Below, one piece after another: positions 9,000-16,729 of a stretch of 45,260 bases of DNA. The first letter of the stretch is position 1, and the number at the start of each line of letters is the position of its first letter. The translations under genes were made by a program, and so were the position numbers. The stretch is taken from NCBI RefSeq assembly GCF_002911015.1, contig NZ_KZ626906.1, forward strand, positions 1-45,260, read 5' to 3'. Origin of the DNA: Streptomyces populi (GTDB lineage: Bacteria > Actinomycetota > Actinomycetes > Streptomycetales > Streptomycetaceae). The notes below the pieces were generated by a model. The model was not told where the DNA came from. It was given only the letters and a program-made list of their open reading frames with translations, and did not search any database.

Positions 9000-10796
9000 C
9001 TACGGCGTGCCCGGGTCGCCGCTGTCGCCCGGTGGCGGTGACGAGGTGCCCGGGTCCGGGGAGGGCGGGTCGGTGACGGTGGCCGTCGGCGTCGGGTCGG
9101 GCGGGGTCGGGGACGGGGCCTGGTCGCTGGGGGTCGCGGCCGGGGTGGAGCCCGGCCCCGAGGGGGTCGGGACGCTCGCGGTGGGGACCGGCTTCCCGCT
9201 GGGGCGGGACGGGCCCGCCTTCCCGTACCCGGTGATCGTGACCACCGCGCCCGCCGGGGCGATCGCCACCCGCGCGGCCCAGCGGCCCGTCGGCTCGCGA
9301 AGGTGGTCGACGTGCACCCTGATCGTCAGTGACTCGCCCGGATCGAGCGTTCCCGAGGACCGGCTGAGGTAGAGCCAGGACGCGCCGGTGCGCGCGGACC
9401 AGCGGACCGGGGCGCTGCCGGACGCGGTCAGCGTGACCAGGGTGGTGTCCCCGCTGGTTCCGGCCGTCACCGACAGGTGCCCCGGGGTCGTCCCGCGGGC
9501 GCTGACGACCTCGACGGACACGTCCGACGAGCCGCCGCCCCCGGTGAAGCCGGAGCCGGGGCCCGCGCTGGCGTTCCCGGCGTTCTCGTAGCCCGCCCTC
9601 CCGCCGTCCGGGCCCCCGGGGTCCTGGGCCTCGCTCGTACTGGCCGGACGGCCGTCCACGCCCTCCCCGGCCAGGGGCGCGCCCCGGTACGCGGCCCACA
9701 GGGCGAGAACGGGGGCGGCGACGACGGTGGCGACGATGGTCGTCGTGACGGCACGCGCGCGCAGGCGGTCCCTCCGGGCGGCATGGTCCTTGGGGTCCAT
9801 CGGGAAGCCGCGCCGGTCGAAGCGCGGAGCGCTGCCCCGCGCGCGGGGGGCGTGGGCCATCGCGGAGCACAGGGCCGCGTGCGGGGCCCGGAGCACGGGG
9901 AGCGCCGCGGGCGTGACGCTGGTGCCGGGCCAGGCGCCGGGGACCGCGCGCTCGGCGGCACGGCGGCAGCGCGGGCAGTCGTCGACGTGCCGGACCAGTT
10001 CGTCGCGCAGGGTGGTGCTCAGCACGAGCCTGCTGTCGCCGGTGAGCCGGGCGACGCTGGGACAGGCGCCGGTCTCCACGACGGCGAGGGCCGCGCGGGT
10101 GCGTTCGACCTCGCAGGCGGCGGAGGCGAGCAGCTCGCGCGCGACGGCGAGCTCGATGCCGAGGACGGCGGCGACCTCGTGGGCGGCGAGCTGGTGGCGC
10201 ACCGCGAGTTCGAGCGCCTCGCGCTGTTCGGGGGTGGTCCCGGCGGCCTCCGGCCAGGCCAGCAGGGAGAGTTCGCGGCGGCGGTGGTCCTGGACCTCCT
10301 CGGGCACGGGGACGGCGCTCAGCGCCTCGGCCGCGCGCCGGTCGGCGGCGGCCTTGTGCGCCGCGTCCGGGGCGGCCCCTTCCCGGGGTCCGCCCGCGGC
10401 CTTCTGGGGTCCGCTCCGGTGCGGCGCGCGCCGTCCGGAGGCGTGCGCCGCCTGCCGCCTGCGCCGGGCTTCCGTGAGCTTGCGCAGACAGGCCCAGCGC
10501 GCGAGCGCGTAGAGCCAGGCCCTGCGGTCGTCGGCGGCCTCCGGGCCGCGCGGGCCGCGCCGCTCGGCGAGCGCGAGGGCGTCCCCCAGGGCGGCGGTGG
10601 CCGCGTCGTGGTCGCACAGCACGGACAGGCAATAGGTGAACAGGCCGTCCAGGTAGGGCTCGTACCGCGCGGGGGGACGCCGGACCAGGGTGCGGGGGGT
10701 CGCGCCACGGGGCGCGGCCGCCCGTTTGCGCGCGGCTCCGTGCGCCCGGCGTGCGCCAGTGGTGTGCGTGGAGGTCTCCGGACTGCGGCTCATCAC
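9000..10796 (-). CDS. Sigma-like / zinc anti-sigma-like / BACON domain membrane fusion protein
   Basis: 598 residues. Residues about 45-265 resemble a degenerate ECF sigma factor: an early helical segment (LDGLFTYCLSVLCDHDAA) and a later one (TPEQREALELAVRHQLAAHE then VAAVLGIELAVARELLASA) that looks like region 4. Next comes a zinc anti-sigma (ZAS) signature H270-x3-C274-x2-C277 (HVDDCPRC). A single membrane helix lies at about 349-370. Outside the membrane a BACON-type domain follows (about 424-520, with GASWLYLSRSSGTLDPGES), then a Pro/Thr/Ser-rich tail. The mixed architecture suggests a membrane regulator that may sense envelope glycans, but neither DNA binding nor sigma activity is shown. 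TACGGT (10809-10804) ends 7 nt before GTG 10796, so it looks leaderless; an ATG at 10793 is also possible. Confidence 0.85.
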   Translation of the reverse strand: MMSRSPETSTHTTGARRAHGAARKRAAAPRGATPRTLVRRPPARYEPYLDGLFTYCLSVLCDHDAATAALGDALALAERRGPRGPEAADDRRAWLYALARWACLRKLTEARRRRQAAHASGRRAPHRSGPQKAAGGPREGAAPDAAHKAAADRRAAEALSAVPVPEEVQDHRRRELSLLAWPEAAGTTPEQREALELAVRHQLAAHEVAAVLGIELAVARELLASAACEVERTRAALAVVETGACPSVARLTGDSRLVLSTTLRDELVRHVDDCPRCRRAAERAVPGAWPGTSVTPAALPVLRAPHAALCSAMAHAPRARGSAPRFDRRGFPMDPKDHAARRDRLRARAVTTTIVATVVAAPVLALWAAYRGAPLAGEGVDGRPASTSEAQDPGGPDGGRAGYENAGNASAGPGSGFTGGGGSSDVSVEVVSARGTTPGHLSVTAGTSGDTTLVTLTASGSAPVRWSARTGASWLYLSRSSGTLDPGESLTIRVHVDHLREPTGRWAARVAIAPAGAVVTITGYGKAGPSRPSGKPVPTASVPTPSGPGSTPAATPSDQAPSPTPPDPTPTATVTDPPSPDPGTSSPPPGDSGDPGTP

Positions 10797-11066
10797 CCGT
10801 GCGACCGTAGGTGCCCGGGGCCAGCACCTCCCTGCACCTTGAGCACATTTAATCCGTACGGGTGAAACGATCCCTCATAAGGGGACAGGAGCCCCCGACC
10901 CCTGGCCCGGGCCGTCACGGGCGGCGATGGCGGTCCATGGCAGATGGCGGCGGCGACGGCTCCGCGCGGGACCCGGTCTCGCGGGGGTGCGGGAACGGGA
11001 CGCGGGGGCCCGCGTCACGTCACGGGTTCCACGGAGCGGGCGGGGTCGTACCGCCGCGTGCCGGGT

Positions 11067-11088
11067 TGTCAGTGGCTCCGGTTACGGT
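11067..11088 (+). promoter_or_regulatory. RecA-NDp/PafBC-type DNA-damage promoter of radA
   Basis: TGTCAGTG (11067-11074), eight bases, then TACGGT (11083-11088) fits the mycobacterial RecA-NDp (PafBC) pattern TGTCRGTG-N8-TANNNT exactly. The -10 hexamer ends 6 nt before the radA ATG, so the message would be leaderless. A LexA box is not seen nearby. The match is direct; control by a PafBC homologue is inference. Confidence 0.75.
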
Positions 11089-11094
11089 TCGGTC

Positions 11095-12504
11095 ATGGCT
11101 GCCCGTACGAAATCCGCGAAGGACCGGCCGTCCTACCGCTGCACCGAGTGCGGCTGGCAGACGGCCAAATGGCTCGGCCGCTGCGCCGAGTGCCAGGCAT
11201 GGGGGACGGTCGAGGAGTACGGCGCGCCCGCCGTCCGTACGACGGCCCCGGGGCGGGTCACCACGTCCGCGCTGCCCATCGGACAGGTCGACGGCCGCCA
11301 GGCCGCCGCCCGCAGCACCGGCGTGCCCGAGCTGGACCGCGTCCTCGGCGGCGGTCTCGTGCCCGGAGCCGTCGTCCTCCTCGCGGGCGAACCCGGCGTC
11401 GGCAAGTCCACCCTCCTGCTGGACGTGGCGGCCAAGTCGGCGAGTGACGAACACCGCACCCTGTACGTGACGGGCGAGGAGTCGGCCAGCCAGGTGCGGC
11501 TGCGCGCGGACCGCATCAAGGCGATCGACGACCACCTCTACCTCGCCGCGGAGACCGACCTCGCGGCCGTCCTCGGCCACTTGGACGCGGTGAAGCCGTC
11601 CCTGCTCATCCTGGACTCCGTCCAGACCGTCGCCTCCCCGGAGATCGACGGCGCGCCCGGCGGCATGGCCCAGGTCCGGGAGGTGGCGGGCGCGCTCATC
11701 CGCGCCTCCAAGGAGCGCGGCATGTCCACCCTGCTCGTGGGCCACGTCACCAAGGACGGCGCGATCGCCGGCCCCCGGCTGCTCGAACACCTCGTGGACG
11801 TCGTCCTGTCCTTCGAGGGCGACCGGCACGCGCGCCTGCGGCTCGTGCGAGGGGTCAAGAACCGCTACGGGACGACGGACGAGGTCGGCTGCTTCGAGCT
11901 GCACGACGAGGGCATCACCGGGCTCGCCGACCCGTCGGGGCTCTTCCTGACGCGCCGCGCCGAGCCCGTCCCCGGCACCTGCCTGACCGTCACGCTCGAG
12001 GGCCGCCGTCCCCTGGTCGCCGAGGTCCAGGCACTCACCGTCGACTCCCAGATCCCCTCCCCGCGCCGTACGACATCCGGTCTGGAGACCTCCCGCGTCT
12101 CGATGATGCTCGCCGTCCTGGAGCAGCGCGGCCGGATCAGCGCTCTCGGGAAGCGGGACATCTACTCGGCGACCGTCGGCGGGGTGAAGCTCTCCGAGCC
12201 CGCCGCGGACCTCGCCGTCGCGCTCGCGCTGGCGTCCGCCGCCAGTGACGTCCCGCTGCCCAAGAACCTCGTGGCGATCGGCGAGGTGGGGCTCGCGGGC
12301 GAGGTCAGACGGGTCACGGGGGTCCAGCGGCGGCTGGCCGAGGCCCACCGCCTGGGCTTCACCCACGCCCTCGTACCGACCGATCCGGGCAAGGTTCCCG
12401 CCGGTATGAAGGTCCTGGAAGTGGCCGACATCGGCGCGGCCCTGAGTGTCCTTCCGCGCTCGCGTCGCAGAGAGGCCCCACGGGACGAGGAGCCGCGCCG
12501 GTAG
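11095..12504 (+). CDS. radA: DNA repair protein RadA (Sms)
   Basis: 469 residues. The N-terminal C4 zinc finger uses C16, C19, C30 and C33. The RecA-like ATPase has Walker A GEPGVGKST at 98-106 and the RadA-specific KNRYG motif (255-259; KNRFG in many homologues). The C-terminal third is the Lon-like P-domain. RadA is a hexameric branch-migration helicase working with RecA at recombination intermediates. Start ATG 11095 was chosen because it begins the conserved zinc-finger arm and sits 6 nt after the -10 box; no SD is present. It is followed by disA 68 nt downstream, an arrangement also known in Bacillus, linking recombination repair with c-di-AMP signalling. Confidence 0.97.
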   Translation: MAARTKSAKDRPSYRCTECGWQTAKWLGRCAECQAWGTVEEYGAPAVRTTAPGRVTTSALPIGQVDGRQAAARSTGVPELDRVLGGGLVPGAVVLLAGEPGVGKSTLLLDVAAKSASDEHRTLYVTGEESASQVRLRADRIKAIDDHLYLAAETDLAAVLGHLDAVKPSLLILDSVQTVASPEIDGAPGGMAQVREVAGALIRASKERGMSTLLVGHVTKDGAIAGPRLLEHLVDVVLSFEGDRHARLRLVRGVKNRYGTTDEVGCFELHDEGITGLADPSGLFLTRRAEPVPGTCLTVTLEGRRPLVAEVQALTVDSQIPSPRRTTSGLETSRVSMMLAVLEQRGRISALGKRDIYSATVGGVKLSEPAADLAVALALASAASDVPLPKNLVAIGEVGLAGEVRRVTGVQRRLAEAHRLGFTHALVPTDPGKVPAGMKVLEVADIGAALSVLPRSRRREAPRDEEPRR

Positions 12505-12572
12505 ACTTTGCCCTGGTCTCGCCCGTCCGTACGAAACGAGGGCGACCGAAAACCTGCGACCGGAGGAGTGCA

Positions 12573-13697
12573 GTGGCAGCCAACGACCGGGCAGCAGCTC
12601 CCGGAAAGTCCGGCGGGAGCTCCGGTGCCGATGGCCTGATGCGCGCCTCGCTGAGCGCCGTGGCACCCGGCACGGCACTGCGCGACGGGCTGGAACGGAT
12701 CCTCCGCGGCAACACCGGCGGACTCATCGTGCTCGGCTCCGACAAGACCGTCGAAGCGATGTGCACGGGTGGATTCGTCCTGGATGTCGAGTTCACCGCG
12801 ACCCGTCTGCGCGAGCTGTGCAAGCTCGACGGCGGCATCGTGCTCGACAAGGACATCACCAAGATCCTGCGGGCGGGTGTGCAGCTCGTGCCCGACCCGA
12901 CGATCCCGACGGAGGAGACGGGCACCCGGCACCGCACCGCGGACCGGGTGAGCAAGCAGGTCGGCTTCCCCGTCGTCTCGGTCTCCCAGTCGATGCGTCT
13001 GATCGCCCTGTACGTGGACGGTCACCGCCGCGTCCTGGAGGACTCCGCCGCGATCCTCTCCCGCGCCAACCAGGCCCTCGCGACCCTGGAGCGCTACAAG
13101 CTCCGGCTGGACGAGGTCGCGGGAACGCTGTCGGCGCTGGAGATCGAGGACCTCGTCACCGTCCGGGACGTCTCCGCGGTCGCCCAGCGCCTGGAGATGG
13201 TGCGCCGCATCGCCACCGAGATCGCCGAGTACGTCGTGGAACTGGGTACGGACGGGCGGCTGCTGACCCTCCAGCTCGACGAGCTGATCGCCGGTGTCGA
13301 GCCCGACCGCGAGCTGGTCGTCCGGGACTACGTGCCCGAGCCCACCGCCAAGCGCTCCCGCACGGTCGACGAGGCGCTGTCCGAGCTGGACGCGCTCTCC
13401 CACGCCGAGCTCCTCGAACTGTCCACGGTGGCCAAGGCGTTGGGCTACACCGGCTCCCCCGAGGCGCTCGACTCCGCGGTCTCCCCGCGCGGCTTCCGGC
13501 TCCTCGCCAAGGTGCCGCGGCTGCCCGGCGCGATCATCGACCGGCTCGTGGAACACTTCGGCGGGCTCCAGAAGCTGCTCGCCGCGAGCGTGGACGATCT
13601 CCAGACGGTCGACGGCGTGGGCGAGGCGCGGGCGCGCAGCGTCCGTGAGGGCCTGTCCCGTCTCGCGGAGTCGTCGATCCTGGAGCGGTACGTCTAG
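12573..13697 (+). CDS. disA: DNA integrity scanning protein / diadenylate cyclase DisA
   Basis: 374 residues from GTG 12573 with GGAGGAG just upstream. It makes cyclic di-AMP from two ATP. The N-terminal DAC domain has LDGGIVLD, with catalytic Asp at residue 86 (the third motif residue is Gly rather than the Ala of the classic DGA), and GTRHRTADR carrying the RHR motif. A helical linker follows, and the C-terminal helix-hairpin-helix DNA-binding part ends with VDGVGEARARSVREGLSRL. In Streptomyces DisA is the main c-di-AMP source and affects osmotic balance and development. Position after radA suggests co-expression, though a separate promoter in the 68-nt gap is possible. A 29-nt repeat cluster with hairpins follows the stop. 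Confidence 0.97.
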   Translation: MAANDRAAAPGKSGGSSGADGLMRASLSAVAPGTALRDGLERILRGNTGGLIVLGSDKTVEAMCTGGFVLDVEFTATRLRELCKLDGGIVLDKDITKILRAGVQLVPDPTIPTEETGTRHRTADRVSKQVGFPVVSVSQSMRLIALYVDGHRRVLEDSAAILSRANQALATLERYKLRLDEVAGTLSALEIEDLVTVRDVSAVAQRLEMVRRIATEIAEYVVELGTDGRLLTLQLDELIAGVEPDRELVVRDYVPEPTAKRSRTVDEALSELDALSHAELLELSTVAKALGYTGSPEALDSAVSPRGFRLLAKVPRLPGAIIDRLVEHFGGLQKLLAASVDDLQTVDGVGEARARSVREGLSRLAESSILERYV

Positions 13698-13716
13698 GAG
13701 CCCTCGCCGCCGGGTC

Positions 13717-13835
13717 CCGGCTTTCCGGGTCCTGGTCCTCGGGCTCCGGCTTTCCGGGCCCTGGTCCTCAGGCTCCGGCTTTCCGGGCCCTGGCTTTCCT
13801 GGCCCTGTTCTTCGGGCCCCGGCTTTCCGGGCGCT
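13717..13835. repeat. Degenerate 29-nt tandem repeat with built-in hairpins, downstream of disA
   Basis: Two adjacent near-identical 29-nt units (13717-13745 and 13746-13774) start CCGGCTTTCCGGG and continue with a CCTGGTCCTC-like part; a third begins at 13775 and decays, and another CCGGCTTTCCGGG appears at 13819-13831. Each unit can fold CCCGG-CTTT-CCGGG. The period is not a multiple of three, so it is not a coding repeat. It starts 20 nt after the disA stop and may act as a series of terminators for disA and, on the other strand, for the secreted-protein gene. Confidence 0.75.
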
Positions 13836-13976
13836 GGTCCGCCGGGGCCGGGCTCACCGGGCTTCGGCGTCACCTGTCTTCGGCTTCGCGCCCCGGCGGC
13901 CGGGCTCCGGGTCCCGGCCCGGGTCCGCGCCCTGCGGCCGGGGCGCCCGGTCCTCGGACAGGACGGCCGGGGGCGC

Positions 13977-14828
13977 TCAGTCCTTGGACAGGACGAACGA
14001 CGTCTGCGCCTTCGCCAGACCCGGCGCCTTCGCCTCGACCAGATAGGTGCCCGCGGGGGCCGAACCCGAAGGGGGCGTGGCGCACGCGGGGGCACCGGGC
14101 TTGCGGTCCCACTTCACCGTGTGCACGGCCTGACCGCCGGCCGGTACGCGGAAGAGGACCCCCGCCGCGTCCTTCGGGCAGTCGTCCGAAGCCCAGATGT
14201 CCTCGTCGTTCCCGGCCCGAGTGATCGTCAAGACCGTGTTCTTCGGGCCGAGATCGACCTTGCAGTCGCTGCCCGAGCCGTTCTTGGCGACGATCTCGAT
14301 CTCGGGCTGCTCTCCGGGCGCGTAACTGTTGTGCACGCTCTTGAGCGTCAACTTCACGTCGCCCGGGGTGCAGTTGGGGACCGTGGAGCCGGCCGGGAGC
14401 CGGTCGGCCGCCCCGCCGCCGTTCTTGGCCCCGTCGTCGGAGCCGCCACCGGCGCTCGCGCCGGAACCCGTGGAGCCGTCGCCCGAACCACCGCCCGAAC
14501 CGTCACCGGAACCGCCGCCCGTGCCGCCGCCGCTGTCGTCGCCGCTCCCGCCCGTGCCGCCGCCGCTGTCGGTGTCGCCGCTCGACTCGTCGCGCCCGCC
14601 CGGGTGTTGGCTGATCGCGGGGCCCGAACCGGACGGCCCCGGCGTGATCGAGGAGGCCGGGTTCTTGCCGTTCGACCCGCCGGCGCTGTTGCCGCCACCG
14701 CCTCCGCCGGTGCCGACCACCCAGACGGTGAGGAGCGCCAACAGCCCTAGTACGGACAGCAGAACGGCCCTCCGACGCCAGTAGATGGTGGAGGGTAGCG
14801 GCCCGACCGGATTGCGCAGAGATCCCAC
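13977..14828 (-). CDS. Membrane-anchored extracellular protein with Gly/Ser-rich linker, unknown function
   Basis: 283 residues from GTG 14828. After a short basic N-terminus (RNPVGPLPSTIYWRRR) comes one hydrophobic helix (about 22-40), then a very long Gly/Ser/Asp-rich low-complexity linker (about 40-135), then a compact C-terminal domain (about 140-283) with four spaced Cys (NCTPGDVKL, SDCKVDLGP, SDDCPKD, PACATP) that could form disulfides outside the cell. The topology is N-in with the domain outside. A TACAGT hexamer (14841-14836) ends 7 nt before the GTG and there is no SD, so it looks leaderless. It is divergent from mutY. I see no enzymatic motif; homologues next to disA/mutY in streptomycetes would support a conserved role. 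Confidence 0.85.
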   Translation of the reverse strand: MGSLRNPVGPLPSTIYWRRRAVLLSVLGLLALLTVWVVGTGGGGGGNSAGGSNGKNPASSITPGPSGSGPAISQHPGGRDESSGDTDSGGGTGGSGDDSGGGTGGGSGDGSGGGSGDGSTGSGASAGGGSDDGAKNGGGAADRLPAGSTVPNCTPGDVKLTLKSVHNSYAPGEQPEIEIVAKNGSGSDCKVDLGPKNTVLTITRAGNDEDIWASDDCPKDAAGVLFRVPAGGQAVHTVKWDRKPGAPACATPPSGSAPAGTYLVEAKAPGLAKAQTSFVLSKD

Positions 14829-15018
14829 GGCGCAAACTGTACGAGAGATCGGTCGCGCCACAGGCCCTACCCGCCGCCCCGGCACCAACTTTTCCGGATC
14901 ATCATCCTGCCGGACATCCATTCCGGCGCCGTGACGACGCCGGGTGCGGTCTTTCACCACCGCCCGCCCCGGCGTCGTCCCCGCATCCTCACCGTCGCAT
15001 GGCAGGATCGATATCGCC

Positions 15019-15936
15019 ATGACTGCACCCACCAAGCCCACCGGGCCCACCCGGAACACCTCCGGCGAGGACCTCCACACCCCCGTCATCGCCTGGTTCG
15101 ACGAGCACGCCCGCGATCTGCCCTGGCGGCATCCCGATGCCGGCGCCTGGGCGGTGATGGTCAGCGAGTTCATGCTCCAGCAGACCCCGGTCAACCGCGT
15201 CCTGCCCGTGTACGAGCAGTGGCTGGCCCGCTGGCCGCGCCCCGCCGATCTGGCGAAGGACGCGCCCGGCGAGGCCGTCCGGGCCTGGGGACGGCTCGGC
15301 TACCCGCGCCGCGCCCTGCGTCTGCACGGCGCCGCGGTGGCCATAACGGAACGGCACGGCGGCGACGTACCGACCGATCACGCGCAGTTGCTGGCGCTGC
15401 CCGGCATCGGGGAGTACACGGCGGCCGCGGTCGCGTCGTTCGCGTACGGCCAGCGCCATCCCGTACTGGACACGAACGTCCGCAGGGTCTTCGCCCGCGC
15501 CGTCAGCGGCGTGCAGTACCCGCCGAACGCCACCACCGCCGCCGAGCGCAGGCTCGCCCGCGCCCTGCTGCCCGAGGGCGAGAGCACGGCCGCGCGCTGG
15601 GCCGCCGCGTCCATGGAGCTCGGCGCGCTGGTCTGCACGGCGAAGAACGAGTCGTGCCACCGCTGCCCGATCGCCGCACAGTGCGCGTGGCGGCTGGCCG
15701 GCAAGCCGGAGCACGACGGGCCGCCGCGCAAGGGACAGACGTACGCGGGCACGGACCGCCAGGTGCGCGGCAAGCTGCTGGCCGTCCTGCGGGAGGCCCA
15801 TGTGCCGGTTCCGCAGAGCGCGCTGGACCGGGTGTGGGAGGAGCCGGTCCAGCGGGGCCGCGCGCTCGACGGGCTCGTCGCCGACGGTCTGGTGGAGCCG
15901 CTTCCCGGCGGTCTGTACCGGCTCCCTCTGACCTGA
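15019..15936 (+). CDS. mutY: A/G-specific adenine glycosylase MutY
   Basis: 305 residues. It removes adenine mispaired with 8-oxoguanine. The helix-hairpin-helix LPGIGEYTAAAVASFAYG with catalytic Asp in VLDTNVRRVFAR, the catalytic-Glu helix SEFMLQQTPVNR, and the [4Fe-4S] ligands Cys-x6-Cys-x2-Cys-x5-Cys (VCTAKNESCHRCPIAAQC) are all present. It is shorter than E. coli MutY because the NUDIX-like 8-oxoG recognition domain is reduced, as is common in actinobacteria. The start ATG 15019 begins just before the conserved part; a CAGGAT hexamer ends 10 nt upstream and could be its -10. Clusters with radA and disA as genome-maintenance genes. Confidence 0.95.
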   Translation: MTAPTKPTGPTRNTSGEDLHTPVIAWFDEHARDLPWRHPDAGAWAVMVSEFMLQQTPVNRVLPVYEQWLARWPRPADLAKDAPGEAVRAWGRLGYPRRALRLHGAAVAITERHGGDVPTDHAQLLALPGIGEYTAAAVASFAYGQRHPVLDTNVRRVFARAVSGVQYPPNATTAAERRLARALLPEGESTAARWAAASMELGALVCTAKNESCHRCPIAAQCAWRLAGKPEHDGPPRKGQTYAGTDRQVRGKLLAVLREAHVPVPQSALDRVWEEPVQRGRALDGLVADGLVEPLPGGLYRLPLT

Positions 15937-16047
15937 CGCGGAGGACATGACCGGATGAACCGCCGCACAAGGGCCATTCTCCTTACCCCGTATCCATAGC
16001 CGTTACACAACCGACGGACAGCCGAGTGCTGGCCGCAGGCTGTCTCG

Positions 16048-16077
16048 GACAACCCCGTGACAACCCCTCCGTAGCTT
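16048..16077 (+). promoter_or_regulatory. Candidate CseB-controlled promoter of sigE
   Basis: Two head-to-tail copies of GACAACCCC with an 11-nt period (16048-16056 and 16059-16067) lie directly upstream of a TAGCTT -10-like hexamer (16072-16077). OmpR-type regulators bind 10-11 nt direct repeats, and sigE of S. coelicolor needs CseB for transcription, so this is the likely CseB site. The leader to the sigE ATG would be about 105 nt. Confidence 0.6.
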
Positions 16078-16189
16078 CAGTGCCGTACCGCAGGAAGCGC
16101 CGCTCGACCGGCGGCGGACAGGCAGCGGTTCGCAGGCGACGGACAACCGGCAGCAAGCGGGTCGGAAACGGGGACGGAGGCGGTTGATC

Positions 16190-16729
16190 ATGGTGCACGG
16201 CGAGGTGCTCGAATTCGAGGAGTACGTCCGCACTCGGCAGGACGCGCTGCTGCGCAGCGCCCGTCGCCTGGTGCCCGACCCGGTCGACGCCCAGGACCTG
16301 CTCCAGACCGCGCTCGTGCGGACGTACGGCCGCTGGGAGGGCATCGCGGACAAGCGCCTCGCCGACGCCTACCTGCGCCGCGTGATGATCAACACGCGGA
16401 CCGAGTGGTGGCGGGCCCGCAAGCTCGAAGAGGTGCCCACCGAGCAGTTGCCGGACGCGTGCGTGGAGGACGCCACCGAGCAGCACGCGGACCGCGCGCT
16501 GCTGATGGACATCATGAAGGTGCTGGCACCCAAGCAGCGCAGTGTCGTGGTGCTGCGACACTGGGAGCAGATGTCCACGGAGGAGACGGCCGCCGCGCTC
16601 GGCATGTCGGCCGGAACGGTCAAGAGCACGCTGCACCGGGCGCTGGCCCGGCTCCGCGAGGAGCTGGAGAGCCGCGACCTGGACGCCCGCGCGCTCGAAC
16701 GTGAGGAGCGGGAGCGTTGCGCGGCCTAG
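16190..16729 (+). CDS. sigE: ECF RNA polymerase sigma factor SigE (cell envelope stress)
   Basis: 179 residues, nearly the full S. coelicolor SigE sequence as I know it (VLEFEEYVRTRQDALLRSAR, MINTRTEWWRARKLEEVPTE). Region 2 lies at about 10-80 (DPVDAQDLLQTALVRTYG) and region 4 at about 115-165, with the HTH STEETAAALGMSAGTVKSTL. It directs transcription of cell-wall homeostasis genes. Unlike most ECF factors it has no anti-sigma partner: control is through CseB/CseC transcription of its own gene. ATG 16190 is preferred because GGAGG (16176-16180) is 9 nt upstream; TTG 16184 and GTG 16193 are alternatives. The end overlaps cseA by 13 nt. Confidence 0.96.
   Translation: MVHGEVLEFEEYVRTRQDALLRSARRLVPDPVDAQDLLQTALVRTYGRWEGIADKRLADAYLRRVMINTRTEWWRARKLEEVPTEQLPDACVEDATEQHADRALLMDIMKVLAPKQRSVVVLRHWEQMSTEETAAALGMSAGTVKSTLHRALARLREELESRDLDARALEREERERCAA

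Noticed and set aside
13694..14095. Collagen-like frame (GxPGP repeats) over the disA downstream repeat
   Set aside because: The 29-nt period shifts frame at each unit, so the Gly/Pro pattern is a product of GC-rich sequence; no start site or conserved context supports a gene.
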